Of a stretch of DNA of 64,000 nt, positions 42,048 to 50,677 are shown piece by piece (positions within the stretch are counted from its first letter, which is position 1; the number at the start of each line of letters is the position of its first letter). A model generated the notes under the pieces. The model was given only the letters and a program-made list of their open reading frames with translations. It searched no databases and was not told the origin of the DNA. The translations under genes and the position numbers were made by a program. The stretch comes from a virus. Where the stretch lies: IMG/VR virus record IMGVR_UViG_3300042731_011319, positions 45,723-109,722 of that record; one strand, given 5' to 3'.

Positions 42048-44495
42048 TTATTGGCAGGATTCGCAAGTTCCTCCGTTTTTCATAGCTTCAATACTACATG
42101 CTGTGGGATCTTTTTTTTCTTCAGAGCCTGTTGATTTTTCAATTTTACTTGCAGCCCTATTCCTTAAATAATAGGTGGTCTTTAGTCCTTTTTCCCAGCA
42201 AGACATGTAAATATCATTAAGATATTTAAGGGATGTTGTTTTATTGTACAGGTTGAAACTTACAGCTTGATCTATCCATTTCTGGCGCTGAGCATTACAG
42301 TCAATTAATTTAAACATATCACGATCAAATGCAGTCTTGTATTTCTGTTTAATATCTTCTGGTATAGAGCCATTGAGTAAAGAGAGGTCTCCGTCGCAAC
42401 TCTTAATCATTGCAGATATTTCAGATGTCCATAATCCTCGAGCTTTCATATCTTTAACGAAATGAGGATTAGTGATGTAGAAGTTGCCACTCTTGTTTTC
42501 GTACACAAATAAAACAGAAAAATTTGGTTCTATACTCTGCTCAACTCCATTGATATAACCAATAGTGGCAGTTGGTGCAATAGCCATAACATTACTATTA
42601 CGCATTCCATTTTGTTGAACATTGTCACGAACTTCTTTCCACGACTTAAGAGATTCCCCTTCTCCTGTTTTGTAAGATTTAGATTTATCCCTGTATGATT
42701 GTAAATTATTCCAACTATCAATAGGGAAGATATTTTGAGACCATAGTGAGCCTTTGTAATTGCTGTAAGAGCCGCGCTCTTTTGCTAGATTAGAGCTTGC
42801 AAGTATAGCCTCCCTGCTAAAAAATTCAAAAAAGTTGCTGTTCCACTTGATAGCTGCATCGCTGTCAATCTCTATGTTTTTAATATGTAAAACATCATGT
42901 ATACCCATGACTCCTAGGCCGATAGGTCTATTTTTTAAGTTAGAGTTAGATGCTTCTTTTGTTGGGTAAAAATTAATATCTATAACATTGTCAAGCATTC
43001 TGATGGCGGTATGTATAGAGGATGTTAATTTATCAAAATCAATATGACCTTCAGGGTCTAAGTGGTTTAATACATTAATAGAGCCAAGATTGCATACAGC
43101 AGTCTCTCCAATCTTAGTTTTTTCGCCCTGAGAATACTCTGATGGTTTAGTGTGGAGAGTAATTTCAGTACATAGATTAGAGCTTCGAACAGCACCTTCA
43201 TGCTGATTAGTATACCGAATATTACAGGGATCTTTGAATGTATTCCATGGATGAGAAGTTTCGAATAGAACCTTGAGCATTTTTTTCCAGAGCTCTTTGG
43301 CTGGAATTTTCCTGAAGTTTTTAATTTCACCATGTTCTGCGGCAAGGCATGCATCTTTATAGCGATCATCAAAATCTTGACCAAAATAATCATGAAGAGT
43401 TTTACCATCTTCGTAAACCATTTCGCTAGGATCAAAGAAATACCAATCTTCTTCATTTTTAACCCTACGCATAAATTCGTCTGGAATCCATGATGCAGTA
43501 TTCATATCATGACATCTCAGTCTATCGTCGCCAGTATTCCTTCTAAGGTTTAAGAAATCTTCAAAGTCTAAATGCCAAGGCTCAAGATAGGCACATCCGG
43601 CACCCGGGCGTTTGCCTCCTTGATTAACTGCAACTAATAAATCGTTAAAAATTTTAAGCCAAGGAACAAGTCCACTAGAGATACCATTAGTTCCCTGAAT
43701 ATGAGCGCCTGTAGAGCGAAAGGGGGTAACATCAAGACCAAGACCACCGGCAAACTTTGATTTCCGAGCCTCTTGCCAAGCCCCGTCAAAAATGCCGTCA
43801 ATACTATCATCAAAAGTATTAAGATAACAGGAACTAAGCTGAGAGTGTGTAGTGCCACTGTTAAAAAGAGTAGGGGTAGAAGGAGTATATAGTTGATTGC
43901 TTATTAAATTGTAAAACTCTATAGCTCTTTCGTTTTTATTGTCTTCATTAAGTGCAAGACCCATGGCGACTCGCATAAAAAATGCTTGAGGAGCTTCCAT
44001 GATTTTTTGGTCAAGCCTAATAAAATATCTATCATACAAAATCTGTACACCTAGATATTTTAATTTTTTATCCCTCCTGATTTTTAGAGATTCAGAAAGC
44101 AATGATAAATCAAAATCTAATAACCTAGGATCAAGCCTATTTTCCTTAACGAGTTTTTTAATGTTCTGTATAAAGCTTTTGCGATATTGTAGTTTGAAGG
44201 TATCGGAATCAACACCTTCCTTAAAGACTTCTTTGTATAAAGTATTTAGTAATAGTTGACCAGCGGCAAAAGAGTAATTTGGCTCTTTTTCAATTTTTTC
44301 TCTGGCTGACAATATGAGCGCTTGATCTATTTCCTTTGTGGTAATTTTATCAAATAGTTGTAATTGAGCATCGAGTACTATTTCACTTGCGGAAACATCT
44401 TCTATACCTTCACAGGCTCTTTGAGCACTGGCATTGATTTTATCTACATTGAAATCTTCTAAGCGACCATTTCTTTTTTTTATTTTTATATCCAT
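42048..44495 (-). CDS. nrdA: Ribonucleotide reductase large subunit, class I
   Basis: 815-residue R1. The N-terminus is a regulatory ATP-cone (KRNGRLEDFNVDKI). The active site has C223 and C468 as the redox pair, C442 as the thiyl site in SSNLCTEI, and N440 and E444. The shuttle pair is C811 and C814 in the C-terminal GGTCESCQ. Reduces ribonucleotides to deoxyribonucleotides with the product of nrdB at 38732. The protease gene starts 10 bases downstream. Confidence 0.95.
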   Translation of the reverse strand: MDIKIKKRNGRLEDFNVDKINASAQRACEGIEDVSASEIVLDAQLQLFDKITTKEIDQALILSAREKIEKEPNYSFAAGQLLLNTLYKEVFKEGVDSDTFKLQYRKSFIQNIKKLVKENRLDPRLLDFDLSLLSESLKIRRDKKLKYLGVQILYDRYFIRLDQKIMEAPQAFFMRVAMGLALNEDNKNERAIEFYNLISNQLYTPSTPTLFNSGTTHSQLSSCYLNTFDDSIDGIFDGAWQEARKSKFAGGLGLDVTPFRSTGAHIQGTNGISSGLVPWLKIFNDLLVAVNQGGKRPGAGCAYLEPWHLDFEDFLNLRRNTGDDRLRCHDMNTASWIPDEFMRRVKNEEDWYFFDPSEMVYEDGKTLHDYFGQDFDDRYKDACLAAEHGEIKNFRKIPAKELWKKMLKVLFETSHPWNTFKDPCNIRYTNQHEGAVRSSNLCTEITLHTKPSEYSQGEKTKIGETAVCNLGSINVLNHLDPEGHIDFDKLTSSIHTAIRMLDNVIDINFYPTKEASNSNLKNRPIGLGVMGIHDVLHIKNIEIDSDAAIKWNSNFFEFFSREAILASSNLAKERGSYSNYKGSLWSQNIFPIDSWNNLQSYRDKSKSYKTGEGESLKSWKEVRDNVQQNGMRNSNVMAIAPTATIGYINGVEQSIEPNFSVLFVYENKSGNFYITNPHFVKDMKARGLWTSEISAMIKSCDGDLSLLNGSIPEDIKQKYKTAFDRDMFKLIDCNAQRQKWIDQAVSFNLYNKTTSLKYLNDIYMSCWEKGLKTTYYLRNRAASKIEKSTGSEEKKDPTACSIEAMKNGGTCESCQ

Positions 44496-44619
44496 GGGGT
44501 AAGTATTTACACGATACTATAAAGTATTAATAATAATTCAATCTTATTGCAAATAATGATATTTTACAATAAAATATTGTGTATTGCAAGACTAATCTTG
44601 CGGAGTTATTAACAATGAT
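44496..44619 (-). promoter_or_regulatory. nrdA leader region with two hairpins
   Basis: 124 bases. Two perfect inverted repeats: ACAATA-AAA-TATTGT (44566-44580) and GCAAGA-CTAA-TCTTGC (44586-44601); the second lies just past the epimerase stop and may terminate or pause that transcript. On the minus strand TTGCAA (44547-44552) followed after 17 bases by TAATAC is a weak -35/-10 candidate for nrdA. Confidence 0.4.
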
Positions 44620-45528
44620 TTAAGGTCGATTGTTAAGAACCCATTCTTCAAATTCTTGAACAGGATTCCAGTGCAAGAGTTTTTTGGCTTTGGTATTATC
44701 AGCTAAAGTTTCACGAGATTCACCTGGCCGAGGATCAATGTGGATATGTTCTCCTCCTACTAATTTTACAATATCGAGCACGGAATAATTTCTTCCAGTG
44801 CCAAGGTTAAACATTTCACCAATGATTTCTTTGTTTTCTGATTCACCAGCTAGATACATAGCTTGGGCAATATCTTTAACATAAGTATAATCTCTTGTTT
44901 GTAAACCATCTCCTACCACTGTCATTGGTTCTCCGGCCTCCTTTTGCCTGAAAAATAATCCAACAACTGGAGCATAATCTCCGCTTAAAGGTTGACGTTC
45001 ACCATAAACATTAAAAAAGCGAAACAAAACAGTTTCTAACCCAAAAAGTTTGGTGTACATCTTGCATAATTCTTCACAGTTAGCTTTGCTAACAGAATAA
45101 GGATTTAAGCAATCATTGGGCATGTCTTCTTTTAATGGAATAGGATTTGCTAAGCCATAACAAGAAGAAGTACCAGCAAACATCACCCTTTTGCATTTGT
45201 TGAGTCTAGCTGCCTGTAATACATTTACGGTTCCGAGGGAGTTGTTCTTAACCGCATCAGATGGATCTTGGACACAAATTTGAATACGAGACCTTGCAGC
45301 TAAATGAAAAACTAAATCTACACCTTTAAATAAGGGTTCTAATTTTTCGAAGTCACAAATATCGACCTTATGATTTTCGGTATCATCTCTCCAGTTGAAT
45401 TGGGAATTTGCGGTAGAAGATTCATCATCAATTACTACAACATCATGACCTGCATTAATTAAGATTTCAACAAGGTGGCTGCCAATAAAACCAGCCCCTC
45501 CGGTAACTAAACATTTTTTCTTAGACAT
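44620..45528 (-). CDS. UDP-sugar 4-epimerase/dehydratase-like SDR
   Basis: 302 residues. GGAGFIGSHLVE is the NAD-binding motif, SSCYG and YSVSK give the catalytic Ser/Tyr/Lys, and FRFFNVYGERQ, GDGLQTRDYTYVKDI and a late NLGTGRNYS follow in extended-SDR order. UDP-glucose or UDP-GlcNAc 4-epimerase and UDP-glucuronate decarboxylase are all possible. It sits 8 bases after fcl in a nucleotide-sugar operon. Confidence 0.8.
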   Translation of the reverse strand: MSKKKCLVTGGAGFIGSHLVEILINAGHDVVVIDDESSTANSQFNWRDDTENHKVDICDFEKLEPLFKGVDLVFHLAARSRIQICVQDPSDAVKNNSLGTVNVLQAARLNKCKRVMFAGTSSCYGLANPIPLKEDMPNDCLNPYSVSKANCEELCKMYTKLFGLETVLFRFFNVYGERQPLSGDYAPVVGLFFRQKEAGEPMTVVGDGLQTRDYTYVKDIAQAMYLAGESENKEIIGEMFNLGTGRNYSVLDIVKLVGGEHIHIDPRPGESRETLADNTKAKKLLHWNPVQEFEEWVLNNRP

Positions 45529-45536
45529 GATTCTTA

Positions 45537-46481
45537 TTACACAGTATTTTTATACCATTGATAAGTTTTTTTAAGACCTTCTTTTAGGCTGTGTTTTTGT
45601 AGATAGCCTAAGCCTTTTATTCTAGAATTGTCCATTTTTTTTCTGAAAGTACCGTCAGGCTTAGATGAATCAAAAACAACATATCCTTCGTAATTGATTG
45701 TTTGCTTGATAGTTTCAAGTAATTCTCTGATGGTAACTTCATCTTCAGATCCGCAATTAAGATGCGATATCCCAGATGAATATATGGATTCAGCGGTGAC
45801 ATTCTCTAGGCAAAAGCAAATTGCATCGGCAAGATCATCAACGTAGAGAAACTCTCTTAGTGGTTTACCACTACCCCATATTTCAACATGGTCTGAGTTG
45901 GATTGTTTGGCGGTATCTACTTTACGAATAAAGGCGGGTAAAACATGAGAAGTTTCTAAGTCAAAATTATCTCCGGGGCCATATAAATTGCAGGGCATTA
46001 ATGAATAAAAGTTAGAGCCATACTGGTGATAGAATGCTTCACACATTTTTAGGGCAGCTATCTTGGCAATCGCATATGGTTCATTGGTATTTTCAAGGAG
46101 ACCAGTCAGCAAGGACTCTTCTTTTATTGGTATCTCTGCATGTTTTGGGTAAATGCAAGAAGACCCTAAATTTATCAACTTTTTAACACCATTAGAATGG
46201 CTTGATTTTATAATATTAGAAGATATCTGTATGTTATCATATATAAAGTCGGCCCTATATGTATCGTTAGCTAAAATGCCTCCTACTTTTGCAGCACACA
46301 AAATAACATAATCAAATTTCTCATGAGAGAAAAAAGATTCTACTTGATTTTGGTTGGATAAGTCTAGCTCACTCCTTGTTTTTGTAACAATATTAGAGTA
46401 TCCTGAAGATTTTAATTTACGTACAACAGAAGATCCGACCATCCCTCGATGACCAGCCACAAAGACCTTTGAATCTTTCAT
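45537..46481 (-). CDS. fcl: GDP-L-fucose synthase
   Basis: 314 residues. GHRGMVGSSVVRKL is the NADP-binding motif of GDP-4-keto-6-deoxymannose epimerase-reductase. CAAKVGGI, NLGSSCIYPKHAEIPIKEE and MPCNLYGPGDNFD, with the YAIAK Tyr/Lys pair, are strongly diagnostic. It completes GDP-fucose synthesis after gmd, with which it overlaps by 4 bases. Confidence 0.94.
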   Translation of the reverse strand: MKDSKVFVAGHRGMVGSSVVRKLKSSGYSNIVTKTRSELDLSNQNQVESFFSHEKFDYVILCAAKVGGILANDTYRADFIYDNIQISSNIIKSSHSNGVKKLINLGSSCIYPKHAEIPIKEESLLTGLLENTNEPYAIAKIAALKMCEAFYHQYGSNFYSLMPCNLYGPGDNFDLETSHVLPAFIRKVDTAKQSNSDHVEIWGSGKPLREFLYVDDLADAICFCLENVTAESIYSSGISHLNCGSEDEVTIRELLETIKQTINYEGYVVFDSSKPDGTFRKKMDNSRIKGLGYLQKHSLKEGLKKTYQWYKNTV

Positions 46482-47509
46482 TTAGATAAAAGAGAATAGT
46501 CGTTGTGGTACATTTTTTCAACAAGACCATTAAAATCTGTCTTACGTACCCAACCCATTTCCTTTTCAGCTAAACTGCAATCTCCGCAAAGTTCGTGGAC
46601 TTCGGCGGGACGATAAAATTTAGGATCTACTTTAAAGATGAGTCTGCCGTCTAGCGTACGGTATTCCTCTGTATCGTCCGACCCTGAGCTAATATAATCA
46701 ATCTCTGCGCACTTTAAGCTTTGATTTAAGAATTCTCTAACTGTGTGCATTTTTCCGCTGCCAAGTACGTAGTTTTTTGGAGCATCTTGATTAAGCATAA
46801 GCCAAACACCGGGCATAAAATCTTCTGCATCACTCCAGTCTCTCTTAGCATCAAGGTTGCCAAGATATAATACAGGGATATCCTTGTTTAATTCTATAGC
46901 TTTTTTGATGCTTGCAACTCCATGACTGATCTTCCTGGTAACAAAATCAAGTCCACGTCTTGTTCCTTCATGGTTGAATAACCATCCTTGTACAGCATAC
47001 AAACTGTAAGACTCTCGATACACTCTAACCAAATGTCTTGCAGCACATTTTGCAGCACCATAGGGTGACTGGGGTCTAAGTGGGTGACTCTCGTCTTGAG
47101 GACTAGTTATAACATCTCCAAATTCCTCAGACGATCCTGCATTATAAAATCTACATTCTGGCGCAAACCTTCTAATTGATTCGAGCATATGAAGAACAGA
47201 ATTAGAGTCAGTGTCCCATGTTTGAATAGGGAAATCCCAGCTGCCAGCAACAAAAGACTGGGCAGCAAAGTTAATAAAATAATCAGGTTTAATATCAATA
47301 ACAACATCTCTAACACTATGAGCATCATTTAGGTCCATATTGATGATCCTGAAACGATCAGATTCTTTTAGGTGAGCGATATTCTCATGATTTTTAACAC
47401 TAAGACGACGAACTGATCCATAAATCTCAACACCAGTATGCTTTAATAAATAATCGACCATATGACTACCGTCTTGGCCAGTAATACCTGTTACAATAAC
47501 TTTTTTCAT
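46478..47509 (-). CDS. gmd: GDP-mannose 4,6-dehydratase
   Basis: 343 residues. ITGQDGSHMVDYLL (NADP site), FAAQSFVAGSWDFP, AGSSEEFG with its catalytic Ser/Glu, SPYGAAK (Tyr/Lys), and NHEGTRRGLDFVTRKI are characteristic Gmd motifs. Converts GDP-D-mannose to GDP-4-keto-6-deoxymannose. First gene of the nucleotide-sugar operon, reading away from the divergent promoter region. Confidence 0.95.
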   Translation of the reverse strand: MKKVIVTGITGQDGSHMVDYLLKHTGVEIYGSVRRLSVKNHENIAHLKESDRFRIINMDLNDAHSVRDVVIDIKPDYFINFAAQSFVAGSWDFPIQTWDTDSNSVLHMLESIRRFAPECRFYNAGSSEEFGDVITSPQDESHPLRPQSPYGAAKCAARHLVRVYRESYSLYAVQGWLFNHEGTRRGLDFVTRKISHGVASIKKAIELNKDIPVLYLGNLDAKRDWSDAEDFMPGVWLMLNQDAPKNYVLGSGKMHTVREFLNQSLKCAEIDYISSGSDDTEEYRTLDGRLIFKVDPKFYRPAEVHELCGDCSLAEKEMGWVRKTDFNGLVEKMYHNDYSLLSK

Positions 47510-47559
47510 TAAATAATAATTTACACTTTGTATTAAAAATTACAATTAATATTTTTTAC

Positions 47560-47587
47560 TTGACATTTTCTTATTATATGTTATAAT
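47560..47587 (+). promoter_or_regulatory. Sigma70-like promoter for the plus-strand operon
   Basis: Consensus TTGACA (47560-47565), a 16-base spacer, and consensus TATAAT (47582-47587). The expected start near 47594 falls at the left end of the inverted repeat at 47593-47612. Confidence 0.8.
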
Positions 47588-47592
47588 ATTTT

Positions 47593-47612
47593 CCTTAAAC
47601 TTTAGTTTAAGG
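47593..47612. promoter_or_regulatory. 8-bp inverted repeat at the transcription start
   Basis: CCTTAAAC-TTTA-GTTTAAGG is perfect. Its position at the predicted start suggests an operator or a 5' mRNA hairpin. Confidence 0.65.
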
Positions 47613-47655
47613 ATATTCTTATGTTAATCTTACTATCTATCGTAAACCTCATAAT

Positions 47656-47690
47656 AATGTTGACATAACATATAATATTATGTTAACATT
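47656..47690. promoter_or_regulatory. 13-bp inverted repeat overlapping the sigma gene start
   Basis: AATGTTGACATAA, nine bases containing TATAAT, then TTATGTTAACATT: 13-base arms with one mismatch. The right arm covers the first ATG of the sigma factor (47680). Likely an operator controlling transcription or translation of that gene. Confidence 0.65.
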
Positions 47691-48312
47691 TAAAAAATTC
47701 AATATGGAAAATTTAAAAAACATGACAGACTTCGAATTGATTTCAGAAGTCAAGGAAACAAGCGCATCCGGAGAGTGCCTGCAGGAATTAGTTGCGAGGC
47801 ATAGTGGTATTTATATGACTATGGTGCATAGCTACTTACCTAATTCTGGCAGCAATGGGCCATCTTATAAGAACGAGTTAATTTCTGACAAGAATTACTT
47901 CATATACAAAGCCGCAATGAAATACGATGAGACTAAAAACACAAAGTTCTCAACCTATCTAGGAAACGAGACAAGATGGATGTGTCTGAATCTATACAAT
48001 AAAAACAAAAACAAAACCATGCGCGAAACAAACTTGGCAACATTATCCCAAAAAGATATAATCACTGAAGATGATATAAAGTTATTAAAAATAAATAAAG
48101 AAATGCTGGATAAAATAATCAATCTAGCTGAAAAATCTAAAGATGAACGAGTTTTAAAGATTCTTAAATTAAGATATATCGAAGCTGAAGGAAATAAAGT
48201 AACACCATGGAAAAAGATTAGCGATGAATTAAATTTAAGTATACAAGGTTGCATTAATATTCACAATAAAGGTATCAAAAAAATACAAAAACAACTTGAA
48301 AAAGAAATATGA
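47680..48312 (+). CDS. Phage RNA polymerase sigma factor
   Basis: 210 residues (or about 202 from the ATG at 47704, which clears the inverted repeat). LVARHSGIYMTMVHSYLP, FIYKAAMKYDETKNTKFSTY and ETRWMCLNLYNKNK are sigma region 2, and WKKISDELNLSIQGCINIHN is region 4. It resembles late-gene sigma factors of T4-like phages (gp55 type) in size. It would redirect host RNA polymerase to phage promoters. First gene of the plus-strand operon; it overlaps the SSB gene by 4 bases. Confidence 0.82.
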   Translation: MLTFKKFNMENLKNMTDFELISEVKETSASGECLQELVARHSGIYMTMVHSYLPNSGSNGPSYKNELISDKNYFIYKAAMKYDETKNTKFSTYLGNETRWMCLNLYNKNKNKTMRETNLATLSQKDIITEDDIKLLKINKEMLDKIINLAEKSKDERVLKILKLRYIEAEGNKVTPWKKISDELNLSIQGCINIHNKGIKKIQKQLEKEI

Positions 48313-48692
48313 TTAATAAATTTATAGGTATAGGTAATCTCACTAAATCTCCCGAACTCAAGGATTTAAATGGCTATAATAAATGTTCGTTCTCGATAGC
48401 AATAAATAGCTCCAAAGAAGAAGTTTTATTTCTGGATGTTGAATGTTGGAATAAGGTTGCAGACAACTGTTCAAAATACCTATCTAAAGGGTCTTGTGTT
48501 TACATAGAAGGTAAAGTTAAGCTAAATAAATGGCAAGACAAGCAAGGATGCCCAAGGCAAAGGTTCTTTATATCAGCTGATATAGTTAGGTTTCTACCTA
48601 ATGGAAAAAAAGAAAATACAGAATTAGTTGAAAACCCCCAACCTTCAGATAATATAAAAGAAATTATTAATCCCGAAGACATGCCTTTTTAA
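48309..48692 (+). CDS. ssb: Single-stranded DNA-binding protein
   Basis: 127 residues of the bacterial OB-fold type: NKFIGIGNLTKSPELKDLNG, SFSIAINSS, VECWNKVADNCSKYLSKGSC and IEGKVKLNKWQD are typical. The C-terminal EDMPF imitates the acidic tip (DDIPF) that recruits partner proteins. It overlaps the sigma gene by 4 bases. Confidence 0.92.
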   Translation: MINKFIGIGNLTKSPELKDLNGYNKCSFSIAINSSKEEVLFLDVECWNKVADNCSKYLSKGSCVYIEGKVKLNKWQDKQGCPRQRFFISADIVRFLPNGKKENTELVENPQPSDNIKEIINPEDMPF

Positions 48693-48693
48693 T

Positions 48694-49779
48694 ATGGAGT
48701 ACATTAATTTTTCAGCCCCTATAAATTCATTAAGCTTTGGAAATGTATCACTAAATATGCTGAGAGCTTTTTATCAAATTGATCAAAAAGTCTGCTTCTT
48801 CCCCATTGGTAATAGTATAGAATTAAAAGCATTCGATAAGATTGACGATGATTTTAAGTCTTGGATTCAGGACTGCTATAATAATCGATACATTAATTTA
48901 AATAAAGATAACCCAAGTTTGAAAATGTGGCACCTGAATGGATCAGAGTCAAACATAGGTCCTAATAGTTTTCTGTATACATTCTACGAGTCTGATAATC
49001 CTACAAAGTCAGAACTTAATATTTCATCAGTTCAAAAAAGAACTATATTTAGCAGCTCTCATGCTAAGGAATGTTTTCAAAACAAAGGTGCATCAAATAC
49101 TAATTATATACCTATAGGTTTTGATGAAGATTTTCATGTAACAAATAAAACTTACCTAAAAGATAAAATACTCTTTGGCTTAGTTGGTAAATTTGAAAAA
49201 AGAAAACATACATCTCGTATCCTAAACCTATGGGCGCAAAAATATGGGGACAATCCAGATTATCAATTAACTTGTTGCATCACTAATCCTTTTTTTGAAA
49301 AGGAACAAATGAATACATTAATTAGTCAAGCTTTAGAAGGTAATAGATATAAAAATATCAACTTCTTACCCTATCTAGAAACAAACTCTGAAATGAACGA
49401 ACTTTACAATGCTATAGATATTAACCTAAGTGGATTAAGCGGGGCAGAAGGATGGAACCTTCCTGCATTCAATTCCACCTGCTTAGGTAAATGGTCTATT
49501 GTACTAAATTGCACATCTCATAAAGATTGGGCAAACTCCAGTAATTCAATCTTAGTGGAACCCAACGGAAAAGAAGACATTTACGATGACACTTTTTTTG
49601 TTGAAGGTAGCGAATTCAACCAAGGAAAAGTGAACACATTTAGCGACGAAGATTTCTATACTGCAACTGAAATTGCAATTAAAAAACATAATCAAGAAAA
49701 CAAAGAAGGACTTAAATTACCATCTACTTTTAACTACAAAAATACTATTAACCAAATACTAAAAATTATAAAATCATGA
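48694..49779 (+). CDS. GT4-type glycosyltransferase
   Basis: 361-residue GT-B enzyme. IPIGFDEDFH, LFGLVGKFEKRKHTSRILNL, INFLPYLETNSEMNELYNAI and LSGLSGAEGWNLPAFNSTCL are the successive GT4 C-domain motifs, with a Glu in place of the usual E(x7)E region. It probably transfers from a nucleotide sugar in the same glycan programme. One base separates it from ssb. Confidence 0.82.
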   Translation: MEYINFSAPINSLSFGNVSLNMLRAFYQIDQKVCFFPIGNSIELKAFDKIDDDFKSWIQDCYNNRYINLNKDNPSLKMWHLNGSESNIGPNSFLYTFYESDNPTKSELNISSVQKRTIFSSSHAKECFQNKGASNTNYIPIGFDEDFHVTNKTYLKDKILFGLVGKFEKRKHTSRILNLWAQKYGDNPDYQLTCCITNPFFEKEQMNTLISQALEGNRYKNINFLPYLETNSEMNELYNAIDINLSGLSGAEGWNLPAFNSTCLGKWSIVLNCTSHKDWANSSNSILVEPNGKEDIYDDTFFVEGSEFNQGKVNTFSDEDFYTATEIAIKKHNQENKEGLKLPSTFNYKNTINQILKIIKS

Positions 49780-49967
49780 ATAATATAAGACGTGAAGGAC
49801 CAAATGTTTTACTTTGTTGTGGAAAAGGCAGATGCCCTGCATTATCTAAACTTGAAGAAAAGGATGATCTATACTCTCTAACCGACGATTTTGGAGGAAA
49901 GGTTCATTTAACTAAAGAACAACTTCTAGTAATTCAAGAGGCGGTACAAGAACTTGATAAGTCTTAA
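49776..49967 (+). CDS. Small Cys-rich hypothetical protein
   Basis: 63 residues with VLLCCGKGRCPALSKLEEKD near the N-terminus. The three Cys in CCGKGRCP could bind a metal. I recall the CGKGRCP motif in small phage proteins of unknown function. Overlaps the GT4 gene by 4 bases. Confidence 0.65.
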   Translation: MNNIRREGPNVLLCCGKGRCPALSKLEEKDDLYSLTDDFGGKVHLTKEQLLVIQEAVQELDKS

Positions 49968-50256
49968 TTTAATTGCTGCTATCGGGTTGATGTGGATTCT
50001 GAGATACGGATCCATATTTAATAGCCCCAGAACTTATTTATGCGATAAGTCTAAAATTCTAAATAAACTATTTAATTGTAGTTTATGTTTAGGTTTTTGG
50101 TGTGGATTAATTGTTGGCTTTTTTAATTATTTTTATATACAAGAAAGCTTAGTATATATATTATTTCCTTTTGCTTCATCTGCATGTTGTTGGTTTTTTG
50201 ATTCTTTACTTGATTTAATTCAATTATCTTGTAATTTTTTAGATAAAAAAGATTGA
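49954..50256 (+). CDS. Small membrane protein with CxxC motif
   Basis: 100 residues, hydrophobic segments near residues 4-20, 46-64 and 66-85. NCSLCLGFWCGLIVG resembles DUF1360-like membrane proteins. Overlaps the Cys-rich gene by 14 bases. Function unknown. Confidence 0.65.
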   Translation: MISLNLIAAIGLMWILRYGSIFNSPRTYLCDKSKILNKLFNCSLCLGFWCGLIVGFFNYFYIQESLVYILFPFASSACCWFFDSLLDLIQLSCNFLDKKD

Positions 50257-50280
50257 CATTTTGCGGTAAATTGGTACAAT
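50253..50280 (+). promoter_or_regulatory. Internal promoter giving a near-leaderless transcript
   Basis: TTGACA (50253-50258), 16 bases, TACAAT (50275-50280). Start of transcription is expected near 50286-50287, only two or three bases before the ATG at 50289, so the mRNA would be almost leaderless. Confidence 0.65.
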
Positions 50281-50288
50281 CATTAGTT

Positions 50289-50675
50289 ATGCCAATGTAT
50301 TTATTCCAGCACCCATCTACTGAAGAAGTTAAAGAGATTTTTTTTGGCATGAATGATGACAAAAAATATACTGACGACAAAGGTGTTGAATGGAAAAGAA
50401 TATACTCCCTACCTCAGCTCAACACAGAAGGCAGCATAGATCCGTGGAGTAATAATGATTTTGTAAACAAGACGGCCAATATGAAAGGTACAGTGGGAGA
50501 TATGCTAGATAAAAGTAGCGAGCTATCTTCAATGAGGGCAGAAAAAAATGGAGGCATTGACCCACTAAAAAAACAATACTTTAAAAATTACTCTAAAGAA
50601 AGAAAAGGTGCGAAGCATCATTTAGACAAACCCAAAACTTACGAGAGTAAAAATGTAAAAATAGAATTTGATTAA
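50289..50675 (+). CDS. FmdB-like small phage protein
   Basis: 128 residues from the ATG at 50289, where MPMYLFQHPSTEEVKEIFFG begins as in FmdB-type phage proteins, though the zinc-ribbon cysteines are absent. A longer frame from 50253 overlaps the previous gene and the -35 box, so I reject it as the start. The C-terminal half is basic. Function unknown. Confidence 0.65.
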   Translation: MPMYLFQHPSTEEVKEIFFGMNDDKKYTDDKGVEWKRIYSLPQLNTEGSIDPWSNNDFVNKTANMKGTVGDMLDKSSELSSMRAEKNGGIDPLKKQYFKNYSKERKGAKHHLDKPKTYESKNVKIEFD

Positions 50676-50677
50676 TT

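Noticed and set aside
47560-47690. T4-type late promoter TATAAATA near operon starts
   Set aside because: Only loosely similar AT-rich sequences occur; none is convincing enough to report.
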